DNA of 49,419 nt from Chara braunii (taxonomy: Eukaryota > Streptophyta > Charophyceae > Charales > Characeae), in NCBI GenBank assembly GCA_003427395.1, contig BFEA01000260.1, positions 1,289,439 through 1,338,857 on the forward strand. The letters are read 5' to 3'. Each line of letters opens with the position of its first letter. Positions within the stretch are counted from its first letter, which is position 1. The notes beneath the pieces were generated by a model. That model was not told the origin of the DNA. It made no database searches and saw only the letters and a list, made by a program, of their open reading frames with translations. Below are positions 21,560 to 32,762 of the stretch, piece after piece. The position numbers and the translations under genes are program-made.

Positions 21560-22479
21560 NNNNNNNNNNNNNNNNNNNNNNNNNNNNNNNNNNNNNNNNN
21601 NNNNNNNNNNNNNNNNNNNNNNNNNNNNNNNNNNNNNNNNNNNNNNNNNNNNNNNNNNNNNNNNNNNNNNNNNNNNNNNNNNNNNNNNNNNNNNNNNNNN
21701 NNNNNNNNNNNNNNNNNNNNNNNNNNNNNNNNNNNNNNNNNNNNNNNNNNNNNNNNNNNNNNNNNNNNNNNNNNNNNNNNNNNNNNNNNNNNNNNNNNNN
21801 NNNNNNNNNNNNNNNNNNNNNNNNNNNNNNNNNNNNNNNNNNNNNNNNNNNNNNNNNNNNNNNNNNNNNNNNNNNNNNNNNNNNNNNNNNNNNNNNNNNN
21901 NNNNNNNNNNNNNNNNNNNNNNNNNNNNNNNNNNNNNNNNNNNNNNNNNNNNNNNNNNNNNNNNNNNNNNNNNNNNNNNNNNNNNNNNNNNNNNNNNNNN
22001 NNNNNNNNNNNNNNNNNNNNNNNNNNNNNNNNNNNNNNNNNNNNNNNNNNNNNNNNNNNNNNNNNNNNNNNNNNNNNNNNNNNNNNNNNNNNNNNNNNNN
22101 NNNNNNNNNNNNNNNNNNNNNNNNNNNNNNNNNNNNNNNNNNNNNNNNNNNNNNNNNNNNNNNNNNNNNNNNNNNNNNNNNNNNNNNNNNNNNNNNNNNN
22201 NNNNNNNNNNNNNNNNNNNNNNNNNNNNNNNNNNNNNNNNNNNNNNNNNNNNNNNNNNNNNNNNNNNNNNNNNNNNNNNNNNNNNNNNNNNNNNNNNNNN
22301 NNNNNNNNNNNNNNNNNNNNNNNNNNNNNNNNNNNNNNNNNNNNNNNNNNNNNNNNNNNNNNNNNNNNNNNNNNNNNNNNNNNNNNNNNNNNNNNNNNNN
22401 NNNNNNNNNNNNNNNNNNNNNNNNNNNNNNNNNNNNNNNNNNNNNNNNNNNNNNNNNNNNNNNNNNNNNNNNNNNNNNN
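21560..22479. other. Assembly gap (920 N)
   Basis: Undetermined bases. The right edge starts in (TC)n then (AC)n (22,480-22,537), in reverse order of composition to the left edge, so the gap probably covers collapsed microsatellite DNA. Any frame drawn across it is meaningless. 22,538-23,190 shows no gene other than the 3' flank of eIF3h. Confidence 0.98.
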
Positions 22480-22535
<56 letters not shown>

Positions 22536-23190
22536 ACATGCACACCCACACGCACACAGAGCCGACCCCAGCAACGCCCAGAGAGACATCCACGTCCGAG
22601 AAGAATAATCGCCCCTCCATTCCTTACCGCCCCATATAGTCCGCAGTGCAGTAAAAAGGTTTCACTTTGAGAACAGTGTTTACCCACGAACCGACCCGCC
22701 GTTGTGCCAATCAACAGCATAGCGCCGCTGCGAGGTCACAGCTGATATACTCACAAGCACTGACTGAGCCACACACGGCCGTCATCGGCAGGGGAATATA
22801 GTTAGTTACTCACGATTCTCCTGCTGACGAGTCCGCTCACGTCGCTTCCCTCAGAGGCACTCAACACCCGCCACCTGTATACAGAGATCTGAGTTCCGAG
22901 CGCATACATCCATGCAGGGAGACGAGTACACCTCCCCTGGACTTCAACCGGCCAGGTCATCATCCAGTGCATCTCTCCATCCGCCCAGAAACGTTTCCCT
23001 TGATTAACTCATCATTCATTCATCATCAGTCAGGCGACGCCCGTCCTCTCAGTCAATCCAACCAAGCAAAATTGCCTTTCGAAACCACGCCAGCCAACCC
23101 CCCACCACTCATACTTCCGCCTACGAAACCCAATCACCCCTCAATTCGACTGGTTTCCCGACACCACCCCGGCTCGAGGGGAGACACGCG

Positions 23191-24255
23191 TCACGATTCC
23201 TCGGCCTTCAGCGCGTCCATGAGGTACACCTTCCCCAGACTCTGACCTGCAAATTGCGTAATCTGCCCGCAGTAATTAGAGATCTGATTGGTGATCAGGA
23301 AGCCATCCAATCGACTTGGTTCCGGAATAGGCTTGAAGATGGGGTTGTTAGGGTCCTCCTCGGGAAGGGGTTCCTCACCGGCCGCCTTTCTTGCCGCGTT
23401 CTCCGCTCTCCTCCTTTGCAGCCACGCCGACTGCTGCGCTTGCTGCCTCCCCACTGACCTCTGGTAATACTGAATCCGTTGTTGCTCAAGGGACAAGTCC
23501 TCCATACACTCGATCAGGAACTCCATGTTCGTTTCAAGGAAGGGACTCGTCGACAACCCGAGCCGATCAAAGTCGCACTGTGTGACGTACGCATCGGTCT
23601 CCACGTCAGTCATCAGCGCCGCCACTAACGAGGAGTTGTAGACATCAACCCTAATCTCTTCGAAAATGTTCGTCCAGTTGATCCCCTTCTCCCTCAACTT
23701 CTCTCCTGTCAGGTTCTGCGCCCTGTACACCTCCATGAACGACTCCGTTAACTTCAACGCCTTCAACGACAACACGCCTTGACCGGACCGCAGCGGGTCG
23801 TAGATGATGCACACGCACCGCTTGATGCTCTCCTGGTAATTAAGGAAGGTCTCGATTAATTCCACCGTCTGGAACGACCCCATGTACGTCGACTGATACC
23901 ATCCGACCGTGTTGTTGTCCACGTTCACTTCCCTCAGACATCTCATCATGTCCAGCTGATAATTCGCTCCATCGGCGTCCAGGTCTTCATCGTCCTCGCC
24001 TCCTCGATTAGGAAAGGGGAAGCAGTTGGTCACCTCCAACGTACTGCCGATGTCCAGGCCCAGAAGTTGGCCCGTCACGAGAGCCGGCATGCACTCCTTA
24101 CAGTGCTTGATTATCTTCAACGCTACAAGACCATCCACCCTCACGACGCGCAGAGGCATTTCCTGCTCTGCGGCAGCTGCAGCCTGAGCGAAGGAACGCG
24201 TGGCAGCTGCCGCCGCCGCCGCGGAAGCCGGGGGATTACCGCCGCTTTCTGCCAT
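23191..24255 (-). CDS. EIF3H: Eukaryotic translation initiation factor 3 subunit h
   Basis: 354 residues in a single uninterrupted exon. I start it at the ATG at 24,255 (GCTATGGC context, MAESGG); the in-frame codon further upstream is TTG. After an Ala-rich leader (residues 10-30) comes an MPN domain (about 34-170) with LKIIKHCKE, TGQLLGLDIG, LEVTNCFPFP and REVNVDNNTVGWYQST (the last six residues 118-123). The metal-binding His-x-His of active MPN+ proteases is absent, as expected for this subunit. The C-terminal half has NMEFLIECMEDL, QQAQQSAWLQRRR, GEEPLPEEDPNNPIFK and FLITNQISNYC, all hallmarks of plant eIF3h. It belongs to the cytosolic eIF3 complex; in Arabidopsis it promotes reinitiation after upstream ORFs. 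It is full length with an intact stop. Plant orthologues are normally multi-exon to my knowledge, so the intronless form is odd. Identity is near certain. Confidence 0.96.
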   Translation of the reverse strand: MAESGGNPPASAAAAAAATRSFAQAAAAAEQEMPLRVVRVDGLVALKIIKHCKECMPALVTGQLLGLDIGSTLEVTNCFPFPNRGGEDDEDLDADGANYQLDMMRCLREVNVDNNTVGWYQSTYMGSFQTVELIETFLNYQESIKRCVCIIYDPLRSGQGVLSLKALKLTESFMEVYRAQNLTGEKLREKGINWTNIFEEIRVDVYNSSLVAALMTDVETDAYVTQCDFDRLGLSTSPFLETNMEFLIECMEDLSLEQQRIQYYQRSVGRQQAQQSAWLQRRRAENAARKAAGEEPLPEEDPNNPIFKPIPEPSRLDGFLITNQISNYCGQITQFAGQSLGKVYLMDALKAEES

Positions 24256-24430
24256 AGCCAACGAGGAGAAGAGCAAACACCAGGTGCCGCCCCACGATTG
24301 TCTCTTGCCCGCGTGTCGGAGCTAAAGAGACGGCCGTCTATGGCGACCTTCAGGGACTGTTGCCAAGGAAAGAAGAAGAACTTCGCCGGAAATGGCCTGG
24401 CCTGAAATGGACATAGGGTTAGCGGCGACC
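24256..24430 (-). promoter_or_regulatory. eIF3h 5' flank with possible uORF and telo-box-like motif
   Basis: On the minus strand, an ATG at 24,414 opens a 30-codon frame ending in TAG at 24,322, which would be a uORF if transcription starts further upstream. The same spot carries CTAACCCTAT (24,413-24,422), close to the plant telo-box AAACCCTAA found in promoters of translation genes. No TATA box is evident. The transcription start is unknown, so promoter or leader status is inference. Confidence 0.3.
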
Positions 24431-25275
24431 GATGGCGCCGAGATCCGACCCCTCAGAGCCGGCGCCTTCGCTCACAGGAATCCCAGCTTCGCAACGGCGG
24501 AGGGAGCAGTTCTTCCAGCGCAGGGGCTGCCTCCGTACGACCGACCACCAGGTGAAGCACGACGCGAGGGACCGAAAAGCAGTCCAGCGGGACGGCAAAT
24601 CACCCCCCAGCGAAGAGGCTGCCTCCGCGTTAGACACTGCTGTTACTCGATGGGCTGGGGGGCGGTGAATGGGACCCATGAAAGGCGCGAGCGCAAGGGT
24701 GCGCAGCCTTGCGGCTAAACGCTGGGGGAACTGTATGAGCCCCAAGAACCCAGTGGAAGACCAAGGTGTTTTTATTGTATCAGCTCCTCTGTAAACTATC
24801 CCTATAAGTTGAGATATATGCCAAAATGCCACTAAAAGATGTGGGTAAAGCGGAATACCCTACAGCGTACTGCCCATCTTTGCAAAATGTCCCGGTACTG
24901 ACATACCGCGAAGTCGCGGGCCCACAGCCCGTCGCGGCCCCAGGAAGCCGGAAGCAGGTGAGGAGACAGGCGTGGATGCCTGTGTGCGGCGGCGTCGTGT
25001 TGAGGAAGCGCGGTTCAAGGTAGTCGCAGAGGGTGGAGGGGCGACAGGTCGGAGCTATCGACAGCGAGCCAGAGCAGCGCGAATATGTTAGCTCGCCATG
25101 TGAGCCGCTATGTGCGCCTGTGTCTGTGCAACGGCCGGATTTGCGGGATGCTTGCGAGGAGAAGTTTTTTTTTCTGTCTCCAGTTTCCTTCGAACCGTCC
25201 AATTTTGGGAATACTTGCGTCGGTGCCCCGTGGTGACGACTATGGGTGAGGGGGCCGCGAAACATTTAGTTTTTG
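24431..25275. other. Gene-free, GC-rich stretch beyond eIF3h
   Basis: GC-rich to about 24,720 with a repeated GGGGCTGCCTCCG / GAGGCTGCCTCCG phrase. Frames on both strands have no family resemblance. Nothing else is recognised before the tandem array. Confidence 0.4.
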
Positions 25276-25284
25276 TCATGCTCG

Positions 25285-26335
25285 TCCTGGTCTTCTGTGT
25301 CGAAGAGTGCGGGTGACGGAAGGTGGTCTTTTGCGGGTCAAGAAATTGATGTCAATTGTTTGTAACATGTTGTTCATACATAAAATATGTTGCATTGTAG
25401 AAGAAGGGAATGCCAACTTTTCTGTCAGCGAGTGTGATGCGAGTTTTGTCATTGAAGGGCAATAGTATGGTAGTTTTTTTTTCATGTGTTGTAGCATGTT
25501 TCTCAGTTGCCAACTGTAGCAAGTGTCCGCGTAATCATCGACGCGGATTTGAGCAAAGTTTTGTGGCATCTAAGAGACGTGTGTCATCATGAGGCCGATG
25601 TGTGGATTCATAGAGTCTCTGATTTGTTTGGTGTCACCTATGAACCACCAGTTATTGATAAGCAAATCATCAAAGATGCAATTCTTTAGAGCAGTTGAGA
25701 TGGCAGTTGTTGATGGGGGCCACATTCTGCGAGCCTGGACACGAAGTTGGGATCATGTTCGGCGGAGGGTGTGTAGAAGCATTTTGTTCTTGTATTTTCG
25801 GTTTACAGGCTCGGTCTTCTGTGTTTAAGAGTGTGGGCGATGGAAGGTGGTCTTTTGCGGGTGCGGAAATTGTTGTCAATTGTTTGTAACATGTTGTTCA
25901 CACATAAAATATGTTGCATTGTAGAAGAAGGGAATGTCGGCTTTTCTGTCAACGAGTGTGATGCGAGCTTTGTTATTGAAGGGCAACAGTATGTTAGCTC
26001 TTTCCCCATGCGTTGTAGCATGTTTGCCAGCCGTGAATTGTAGGAAGTGCTCACGTAATCAGCGACGTGGATTTGAGCAAAGTTTTGTGGCTCTGAGAGA
26101 CATGTGGCATCATGAGGCCGATGTGTGGATTCGTAGAGTCTATGATTTGCCTGGTGTCATTCATGATCCATCATCCATTGATAAGCAATTCATCAAAGAG
26201 GCAATTCTTTAGAGCAGTTGAGATGGCAGTTGTTGATGGGGGGCACATTGTGCAAGCTTGGAGAGGAAGTCGGGATTGTGTCCGGCGCAAGATGTGTAGA
26301 AGCATCTTGTTCTTGCATTTTCGGTTTTGCCAGCC
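25285..26335 (-). repeat. Two tandem units of about 524 bp, Helitron 3'-region-like
   Basis: TCTTCTGTGT begins at 25,291 and 25,815. Long shared stretches include ATGTTGTTCA, AAAATATGTTGCATTG and GAGGCCGATGTGTGGATTC. Minus-strand frames in both units encode near-identical fragments (TKLASHSLTEK, FPSSTMQHILC, NNMLQTID), interrupted by stops. A third partial unit is at about 27,126-27,330 and a diverged one at about 28,470-28,760, directly downstream (in transcription sense) of the Helitron exon at 28,848-29,403. This suggests the array was copied from the Helitron 3' portion. Confidence 0.7.
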
Positions 26336-26784
26336 TCCAGAGGAAATATGGCACAACACATACAAAACATTGACCACAAATTAGATGACGGCATGAATAC
26401 GGAAGACCAACAGGCAGAAATCAAGAAATAGCCCCAAGGGGAAAAAAAAAAAAATAAAAAAAAATCGGGTGCGAGCATTCGTCAACGCCGTGTGGGACTG
26501 TTCAGCTGATGGCAGCGACAGACAGTCATTGGCAGGCAGGTTTGCCTGAGGAGGTGCCGGTTGAGGCGGACAGGCCGACATGCAACATGCTGGATAGGAG
26601 GGAGGCGAGGTTGTGAGCACGATGGTGGACCGGATGGTCGGCAGCCAGGAAGTCAGGCCGCGAAGCACTGTGGCAGGCGGGCATATGGGGACAGGTAGAC
26701 GCATACAGAAAGGCATAAGAGCAAATATAGGTGCAGATAGACAGACAAGCCAGACAGCCACAGCCATGGAATGGACGTCACATT

Positions 26785-28367
26785 TAAGCAGGCCGAAAGG
26801 AATGCGGGAAGATATGCAGACAACCATTTGTTTACCTCATGTATGTGTGTGTGTGCGTGTGTGTGTGTGTGTTGTCATTAGTTGCCCATCAGTCAATGAT
26901 AAGCATAAAGCAGTTTGATGTTATCGGTCTCCGGCCAACATTCTGTATGTGCTATGGCATGAGGCAATTGAAGCAGCCGGGTTCAAAAAAACTGGCCAAT
27001 GCATCAGAAGCTGAATTATTTTCTTCGATCTTCAATTTCTTACTTGTATCCGGTTGCCAGTGAATGGGAAGAATGACAGGCACCGATAGGCAGGGTGGCA
27101 GAGTGGCAAGCACACATCGGGAGGTAGGTTTGAGTGTATGATTTGTCTGTTGTCATTCATGACCCATCAGTTATTGATAAGCAATTCATCAAAGAGGCAA
27201 TTCTTCAGAGTTGTTGAGATGACAGTTGTTGATGGGGGGCACATTGTGCAAGCTTGGAAATGAAGCCCCTATTGTGCTCGGCGAAGGGTGTGTATAAGCA
27301 CCCTGTTGTCGTATTGCTTATTTTGTTGGTCTCCCGAGGAAATATGGTACAATATATACAAAAGACTACAGATCCGACGACAACATCAAAGACCATGTCA
27401 TTTGGACTAGTCTTTGCCTCTCTTTCCCAGTCCCGTTGCCCCGGAGATATTAGTGGACTTTCTTATCTATCAAATAAAAAATTGGACTTAAGCATTCATC
27501 AACCACGTGTGAACTGTATGGTCAGACGTACAGATGTCGGCAGGCAGGCCAGCAGGAAGACGGGCAGACCAAGCAGTCAGTATGAGAAACCCGGGAAGAC
27601 ATGGAGGCAATCATGCAGCCAGCTGGTATGAGGAATGTTCTCCAGTAGGCAGGTAGCCAAGAAGGGCGGCAGCGAAGCAGGGCGGCAGGCAGTCATATGT
27701 AGACAGGCGGACAACTACATATATGTGGAATGGAAGTCACATTTGAGCAGACCGAAAGGAATGCGGGAAGACATGCAGGCAACCATTTCTTTATCTCATG
27801 TATGTGTGTGTATGTGTGTGTGTGCCTGTGTGTGTGTGTGTTGTCATTTGTTGGCCATCAGTCAATGATAAGCATAAAGCAGTTTTGATGTTGTCGATCT
27901 CCAGGGAACATTCTGTATGTGTTGTGGCATGAGGCAATTGAAGCAATCGGGTTCATAAAAATTGGCCGATGCATCATAAGCTGCATTCTTTTTTTCTAAC
28001 TTCAATTTCTTACTTCTATCCGGTTGCCAGTGAATGGGAAGAATGGCAGGCACCGGTAGGCAGGGTGGCAGAGAGGCAAGCACACATCGGGAGGCAGCTT
28101 TGAGTCTATGATTTGTCTGTTGTCATTCATGACCCATCATCAACCACGTGTGACACTGTATGATCAGACGTACAGATGTCGGCAGGCAGGCCAGCAGGAA
28201 GATGGGCAAACCAAGCAGTCGGTACGAGGAACCCGAGAAGACATGAAGGCAATCATGCAGCCAGCTCATATGAGGAATGTTCTCCAGTAGGCAGGCAGGT
28301 AGGAAGTGCGGCAGCCAAGCAGGGTGGCAGGCAGTCATATGTAGACAGGCGGACAACTACATGTATG
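26785..28367. repeat. Mosaic of nested direct repeats around (GT)n
   Basis: 26,789-27,160 recurs at about 27,755-28,130 (offset 969 bp; GTTGTCATT begins at 26,871 and 27,840). Independently, 27,497-27,726 recurs at 28,138-28,367 (offset about 642 bp; CATCAACCACGTGTGA...TCAGACGTACAGATGTCGG). GGCAG words are abundant. The two offsets differ, so at least two duplication events overlapped. No coding gene is supported. Confidence 0.75.
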
Positions 28368-28393
28368 TGTGTGTGTGCGCGCGCGAGTGCGCG

Positions 28394-28396
<3 letters not shown>

Positions 28397-28460
<64 letters not shown>
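28397..28460. repeat. (GA)n microsatellite
   Basis: A pure (GA)n run of about 64 bases following CGCGCGCGAGTGCGCGCAC. Confidence 0.95.
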
Positions 28461-28464
<4 letters not shown>

Positions 28465-28847
28465 GAAGTGTAGTAAGTGTCTGTGAAATCAGCAAACTGG
28501 ATGTGATCAAAGCCTTATGGCACCCAAGAGATGTGTGTCATCATTGGACTACTGTATAAAATTGTAGAGTCCATGATTTGTCTATTGTTATTCAGCATGA
28601 ACCAGCTATTGATGAGCAACTCATCAGAGAAGCAACAACATGCAAGACGTGAAGGCAACAGAAATCTGCTGAGCAGTTTATATGGCATCTCTTGACAGGG
28701 GATATATTCCACAAGCTCGGACATGAAGACGGCGTCATGTCTGGTGTACGGCGCCCATAAGTACTCCGCTGTCACACCTTTGATCTTTCTTGTTGCGGCT
28801 TTGCCCGTACGGTGAACCGAACCGGCAGATATGAATGTGGGTCCGTT

Positions 28848-29403
28848 AGACAATGTCGATTTCATGAAGCGCACGGATGACGAAACCAGTGTGTGGAGAA
28901 TTTCGTGCACAAATAGGAGCAGCAAAATCGCGGTCATCCAGAAACAAACTGCCAAAGCGGAATGACGTGGTTCCAGCACAATAGGGGAGCGGGTGAGCAA
29001 TGGTTTGCAGTGCCATGAGTGCTATGCATTTGCTCAATATTTGAACCGTTGACCAAAGGTCACCAGTTGGCCCATGTTGGAAAACTGTACTGTCACCCCG
29101 TACCCAAACAGTGCAGTCAATTCGACGTGTGCGAAGTCTGATGGCCACAACATGGATAGACCCAATAGTGACATTGTCGAGCTGAATGTAGTACATGATG
29201 TTTGCTAGGGTCCGTATCATATGTCGCAAAAAAAGCACGTCGTGGAAGTCACCCCATTCCAAAGTAATTGTTGGATTGGCCACACAATTGTCCCCTGACC
29301 ATAAAGGAGGTGGGCAGAGTTCGATGATATAGCCTCCTGGAGTGAATAGTGGCTCAGACATAGCCGGGACATGAGTGACTGTTCTGATCGGGATGCATTC
29401 CAT
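28848..29403 (-). pseudogene. Unrecognised exon following the Helitron protease
   Basis: About 185 codons from MECIPIRTV to RALHEIDIV, without stops; the open frame extends upstream to 29,529 but only through a TTG. Just before the first Met, the minus strand reads a pyrimidine-rich TTCTGTTGTTGTGCATATGCAG|ATC split that resembles a 3' splice acceptor. Visible motifs are YIIELCPPPLWSGD, EWGDFHDVLFLRHMIRTL and CTVWVRGDSTVF. I recognise no named family. By eye it aligns weakly with the segments at 42,284-42,740 and 43,700-44,182 (hydrophobic-Trp/Tyr block, R-T-L helix, then a G-D-x-hydrophobic strand). It could be a Helitron accessory gene or a captured host exon. No function is assigned. Confidence 0.45.
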
Positions 29404-29542
29404 TTTTGCAGATCTGCATATGCACAACAACAGAAAGGAGTGTTTGTCAGGGCGGCGATTTTGTGGATTTATATAAGCAATGGCATATTTACAAATGGGA
29501 TTGTGTGAATAGCAAAAACTGGGAGACAAATAAATGTGGAAA

Positions 29543-30397
29543 TTATGAAAAAGAAGTTTGGCAAAGAAGAGGGGGAATAAGGGGAAAAGAGAGATGTGGA
29601 TGCGGTGTGACAGGGTGAAGGTGGTATGTGGTCAGTTCATTGTGTATTAAGTTTTTGTAATACGGAATATTAGCGTAGGAGAAGTCAAAGCTATGAGAAA
29701 ACGGATCAGGCAAGAGCAGATGACGCATCATAATTAATATGAAGATCCCGCAGTCGGAGGTGTTTGTCTAACGCGGTCCAGCAAGGATAAAGCACGGTGC
29801 ATATTGGAATATAGAGATCATATATAATTTTTGAGACAACCATTGTTTGATTGTTGTGAAGAAATTGTTGTCCACAAAATATAAGTTGTCGTAATACGCA
29901 ATTTGAATGGTCTGGAAGTCGAGAAAGCCCAAGACCCAATGATTATTGTAAACATGGACGGGAATGAACAAATATCTGAGCGTGTGAAGCGGGTGTTCTC
30001 GCAGACGTGCACGTAGCTGCCGGGCCGCAAAGCGGTAGTCTCCAGCCACGATACCTTGATTATATGTGCAGCAGTTTGTGACAAGAACTTGATTAATCTC
30101 AAACATGAGGAGACAACTGTAATCATCAATAGGGACATTAGACAACCATGATGATCCATGTAGTGTTATGTAAAGACATTGCCCAGGGTCGGCCAGAATC
30201 GGAATGATATCAGTATCAGTATCTGATGAAACGGATTCGTAGTCATGAGGAATGGAACTATGATCAGCAGGAACAGGAGGCAAGTTGTCATGTGGCGTAG
30301 TCGAAAAAACAAGGGCATCCGATGCTGAAGAGAATAATGAGGAAGCTAGAGATAGAGAGGGAATCGCAAGGGGATCTGACAATGTAGTTGTTGACAT
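29543..30397 (-). pseudogene. Ulp1-type (C48) cysteine protease, stop at catalytic Gln position
   Basis: The frame opens at an ATG (30,397) and continues in phase to 29,543, interrupted once by TAG at 29,768-29,770. Residues 1-70 are Ser/Pro/Asp-rich. The protease core runs from WLSNVPIDDYSCLLM through VAGDYRFAARQ and LFIPVHVYNNHWVLGFLD (His153) to IAYYDNLYF (Asp170), then, past the stop at codon 210, TNTSDCGIFIL (Cys216) and FSYANIPYYKNLIHNEL. His-Asp spacing is 17 and stop-Cys spacing is 6, the same as His514-Asp531 and Gln574-Cys580 in yeast Ulp1, so the stop replaces the oxyanion-hole Gln (CAG to TAG, one transition). The family cleaves SUMO-like or other isopeptide/peptide bonds. The substrate here is unknown; a transposon-borne accessory role is inferred. 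Confidence 0.85.
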
Positions 30398-30609
30398 TGA
30401 AGGCCGATTGACAATGCATGAGAAGTCGGGCTTGCATGCAACCCCAATGGAGAGGTGGGCTCATCCAATGAAGAAGATAGTAGTAGGGAAGTAAAAGATA
30501 AAGATGGAAGGACAAGAGGATCCGACGACGCAATCGCTGCAAACATGGCTTTGATGACATTGGATTGAAGAAGTGAGTCAAAAAGCGAGACAATGCGTTC
30601 ATCTTCACG

Positions 30610-32625
30610 CAGCACAAGAACGTCGGGGATGATTCGATGTCGGCGGGAGCTTAATACGAGCCGGTCGTTTCGAACACTCCATCAAGACGGGATAAATATT
30701 TGCACTCGAATCCAGGAAGTGTGGAAAGCGGAGAGCGTCGGAGAATTTGGTGTTTGGCAGAGTCACAAGTGCGACATCTGGAGGCTGATTAGGGAACATG
30801 ACATCAAAAAAAACGTTGTTATCATGAACAAGGAGAAATTGTGTTGTTGAAGGAAATTGTAAAGAATGCAGAAAGGCAAATATGTCGTTAGCGACACCTT
30901 GTGGATCTACATTTTTAGTGACACAATGGGCATTGTGGGCACAAAGTCCAAGAAGGGAGCATATCTACCAAGTTGGTTATCAGGTAGCGACATAATATGT
31001 TGAACATCGTGTTTGTCTTTATTTGACAAGGAGTCGCCGAAATCAGTAAACACTCGAATAGGATAATGGTCAGGAGGAAGTATCGTAGACAGACATTTAA
31101 TGTAATTATGAATGAGATGAAGACATGTCTCATTATCTGGTGTTGTATACACCGTTGTTTTTGGGGGTTGTGAATGGAGTGGGGTTGCAGGCAGTGACGG
31201 CATGTGTGCAGTGGTCGTTGCAGTCGAGAAGGGGTTGACACACGTGACCCTTTCATTAATGATATGCACAAAATCCTTTGTTCATAAACCCTTTCGGGCG
31301 AAAGAGCAACTAATGCCCCATTCAGGATCTGAGCTGAAAGGGACAGACTCATCAAGAATAACGACGGTTTTAAATAGCCGTCAAATCTTAAAGCCTTCAT
31401 TATCCCAAGTCGTATTTGTCAGTTTCGGTGATGGCATTTGATAAATGGGAATGCCAAAGATTGGTGACATTTGGAAATAGTCGTCATCAAGAAGGACATG
31501 CATCCCGTCGAAGGGAAGATCAATTTTACGAGCGGCACAGAACCCGAGGTAAAGTCTGAATAGCTGATGTTTGTTCATTATGCTAATTTCGTCAATAACA
31601 AGTAACGCAAGCTCTGCGGAAAACCCGGGAATACCCTTAAGAACAACCGTTCTGTCGTCAAAGGTTTGCTCTTCTTCGAGGTCATGCATACCAATCCAAC
31701 TATGGAATGTCATGCCACCAATTTCAACCGCCGCTTTGCCGGTCATTGATGTTTTGATAAGAGTGTCAGGCGGTTTTCATGCTACACATAAGGCTTCAAT
31801 TGCGTTGACGATGTGTCATTTGCCTGTACCACCTTCACCTGTGAGGAACATGAGTAGTTGATGTCTGACGAACTGTTTATAGATCATTTGAATTGTCGGT
31901 TCATTATTTGATCCATCGGTATACAATTGATTGAGCCATGTTTTCAGGAAGGCATCAACAGCAAGTGCAAATGCAACGTGTTGACGCTGTTTAAAGTGAA
32001 AAATTTTAGACATTTGTGAGATAGTCGGGAATTCCTTATGTTCAATACATTTTGTTGTAGAAGAACAAGGGAATTTCTTGTTATTTGTTTCAAGTGCATT
32101 TGTAAGCAGATGAACACGGGTTGGATGCGGCATTGCAGACCAATAAGAGTTATCATGTTCAGCAATGGACACTGCTGTGTATTCAGTTTTCGGTGCTTTG
32201 AGCCAGACCCGCACAACTCTAATGCTTGGTACAGACCGAGTCCGCACAACATTCTGGATTGGTATGTTGACATTCACGCTAGCATGATAAGTGTCAGTCA
32301 GATTCCGTGCAGTGGTCCCCATAAAATTATTGTGAAACACAGGATTCAATATTGTTTTTAGAGACCGAGGCGGCACAGAAGGGAAATGGGCAGGTTTGTC
32401 AAGTGTTGCCGTCGAAAATTTGGTTTGTGGCAAATTTGGGTCAAGATCATCAGAGAAGTACGCCATGTTATTGTCAGCTTTCGAATGGGCCAACATAAAA
32501 TCCTCGTCGTCTGTAGCGGCAGCGGAATCAAAATCATGTGTTTGCATTGGAGCAGGAGCAGCATCTGCAGCATGGCGCTCTCGAGTCTTTTTTGCACGAC
32601 TTTGTGTCATATAGAAATCTTGCAT
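30610..32625 (-). pseudogene. Helitron PIF1-like helicase
   Basis: One frame runs from ATG 32,625 to 30,907 with four in-frame TGAs (31,816; 31,777; 31,381; 31,282). Walker A is FLTGEGGTGK at about 31,820; past the first TGA come SMTGKAAVEIGGMTFHSW, LLVIDEISIMNKHQLF (Walker B, DEIS), DGMHVLLDDDYFQMSPI, and past the third, RLFKTVVILDE and DPEWG. After a single frame change near 30,930, NVDPQGVANDIFAFLHSLQF and PPDVALVTLPNTKF follow, matching the late PIF1/Helitron domain. The terminal K-S-Q-G motif is not seen. The enzyme would unwind DNA during rolling-circle transposition. Four premature stops and one indel inactivate it, yet the surrounding protein is very well conserved. Confidence 0.87.
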
Positions 32626-32762
32626 CTGAAAATAAACAGTACAAGGAAAAAGCGGCGTTTGGTTATATAAAATATGAAATTCTAAACTTCAGTCAACATG
32701 TTGCTGAAAGGTTTGAAAAACAAAAGTGACAATTGTGCATGAAGTTCTTATGCGACCGATAT

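Noticed and set aside
22815-22860. CTGACGAG followed by TCCGCTCACG, resembling a hammerhead ribozyme core
   Set aside because: No GAAA box and no closing stem II or cleavage triplet at the required positions on either strand.
24392-25265. ORFs of 108-161 aa beside eIF3h
   Set aside because: Both strands open because of high GC; no family motif, coding bias or conserved start.
25276-26054. Minus-strand ORFs of about 83-97 aa as genes
   Set aside because: They are the same degenerate fragment in two tandem repeat units, interrupted by stops and lacking starts.
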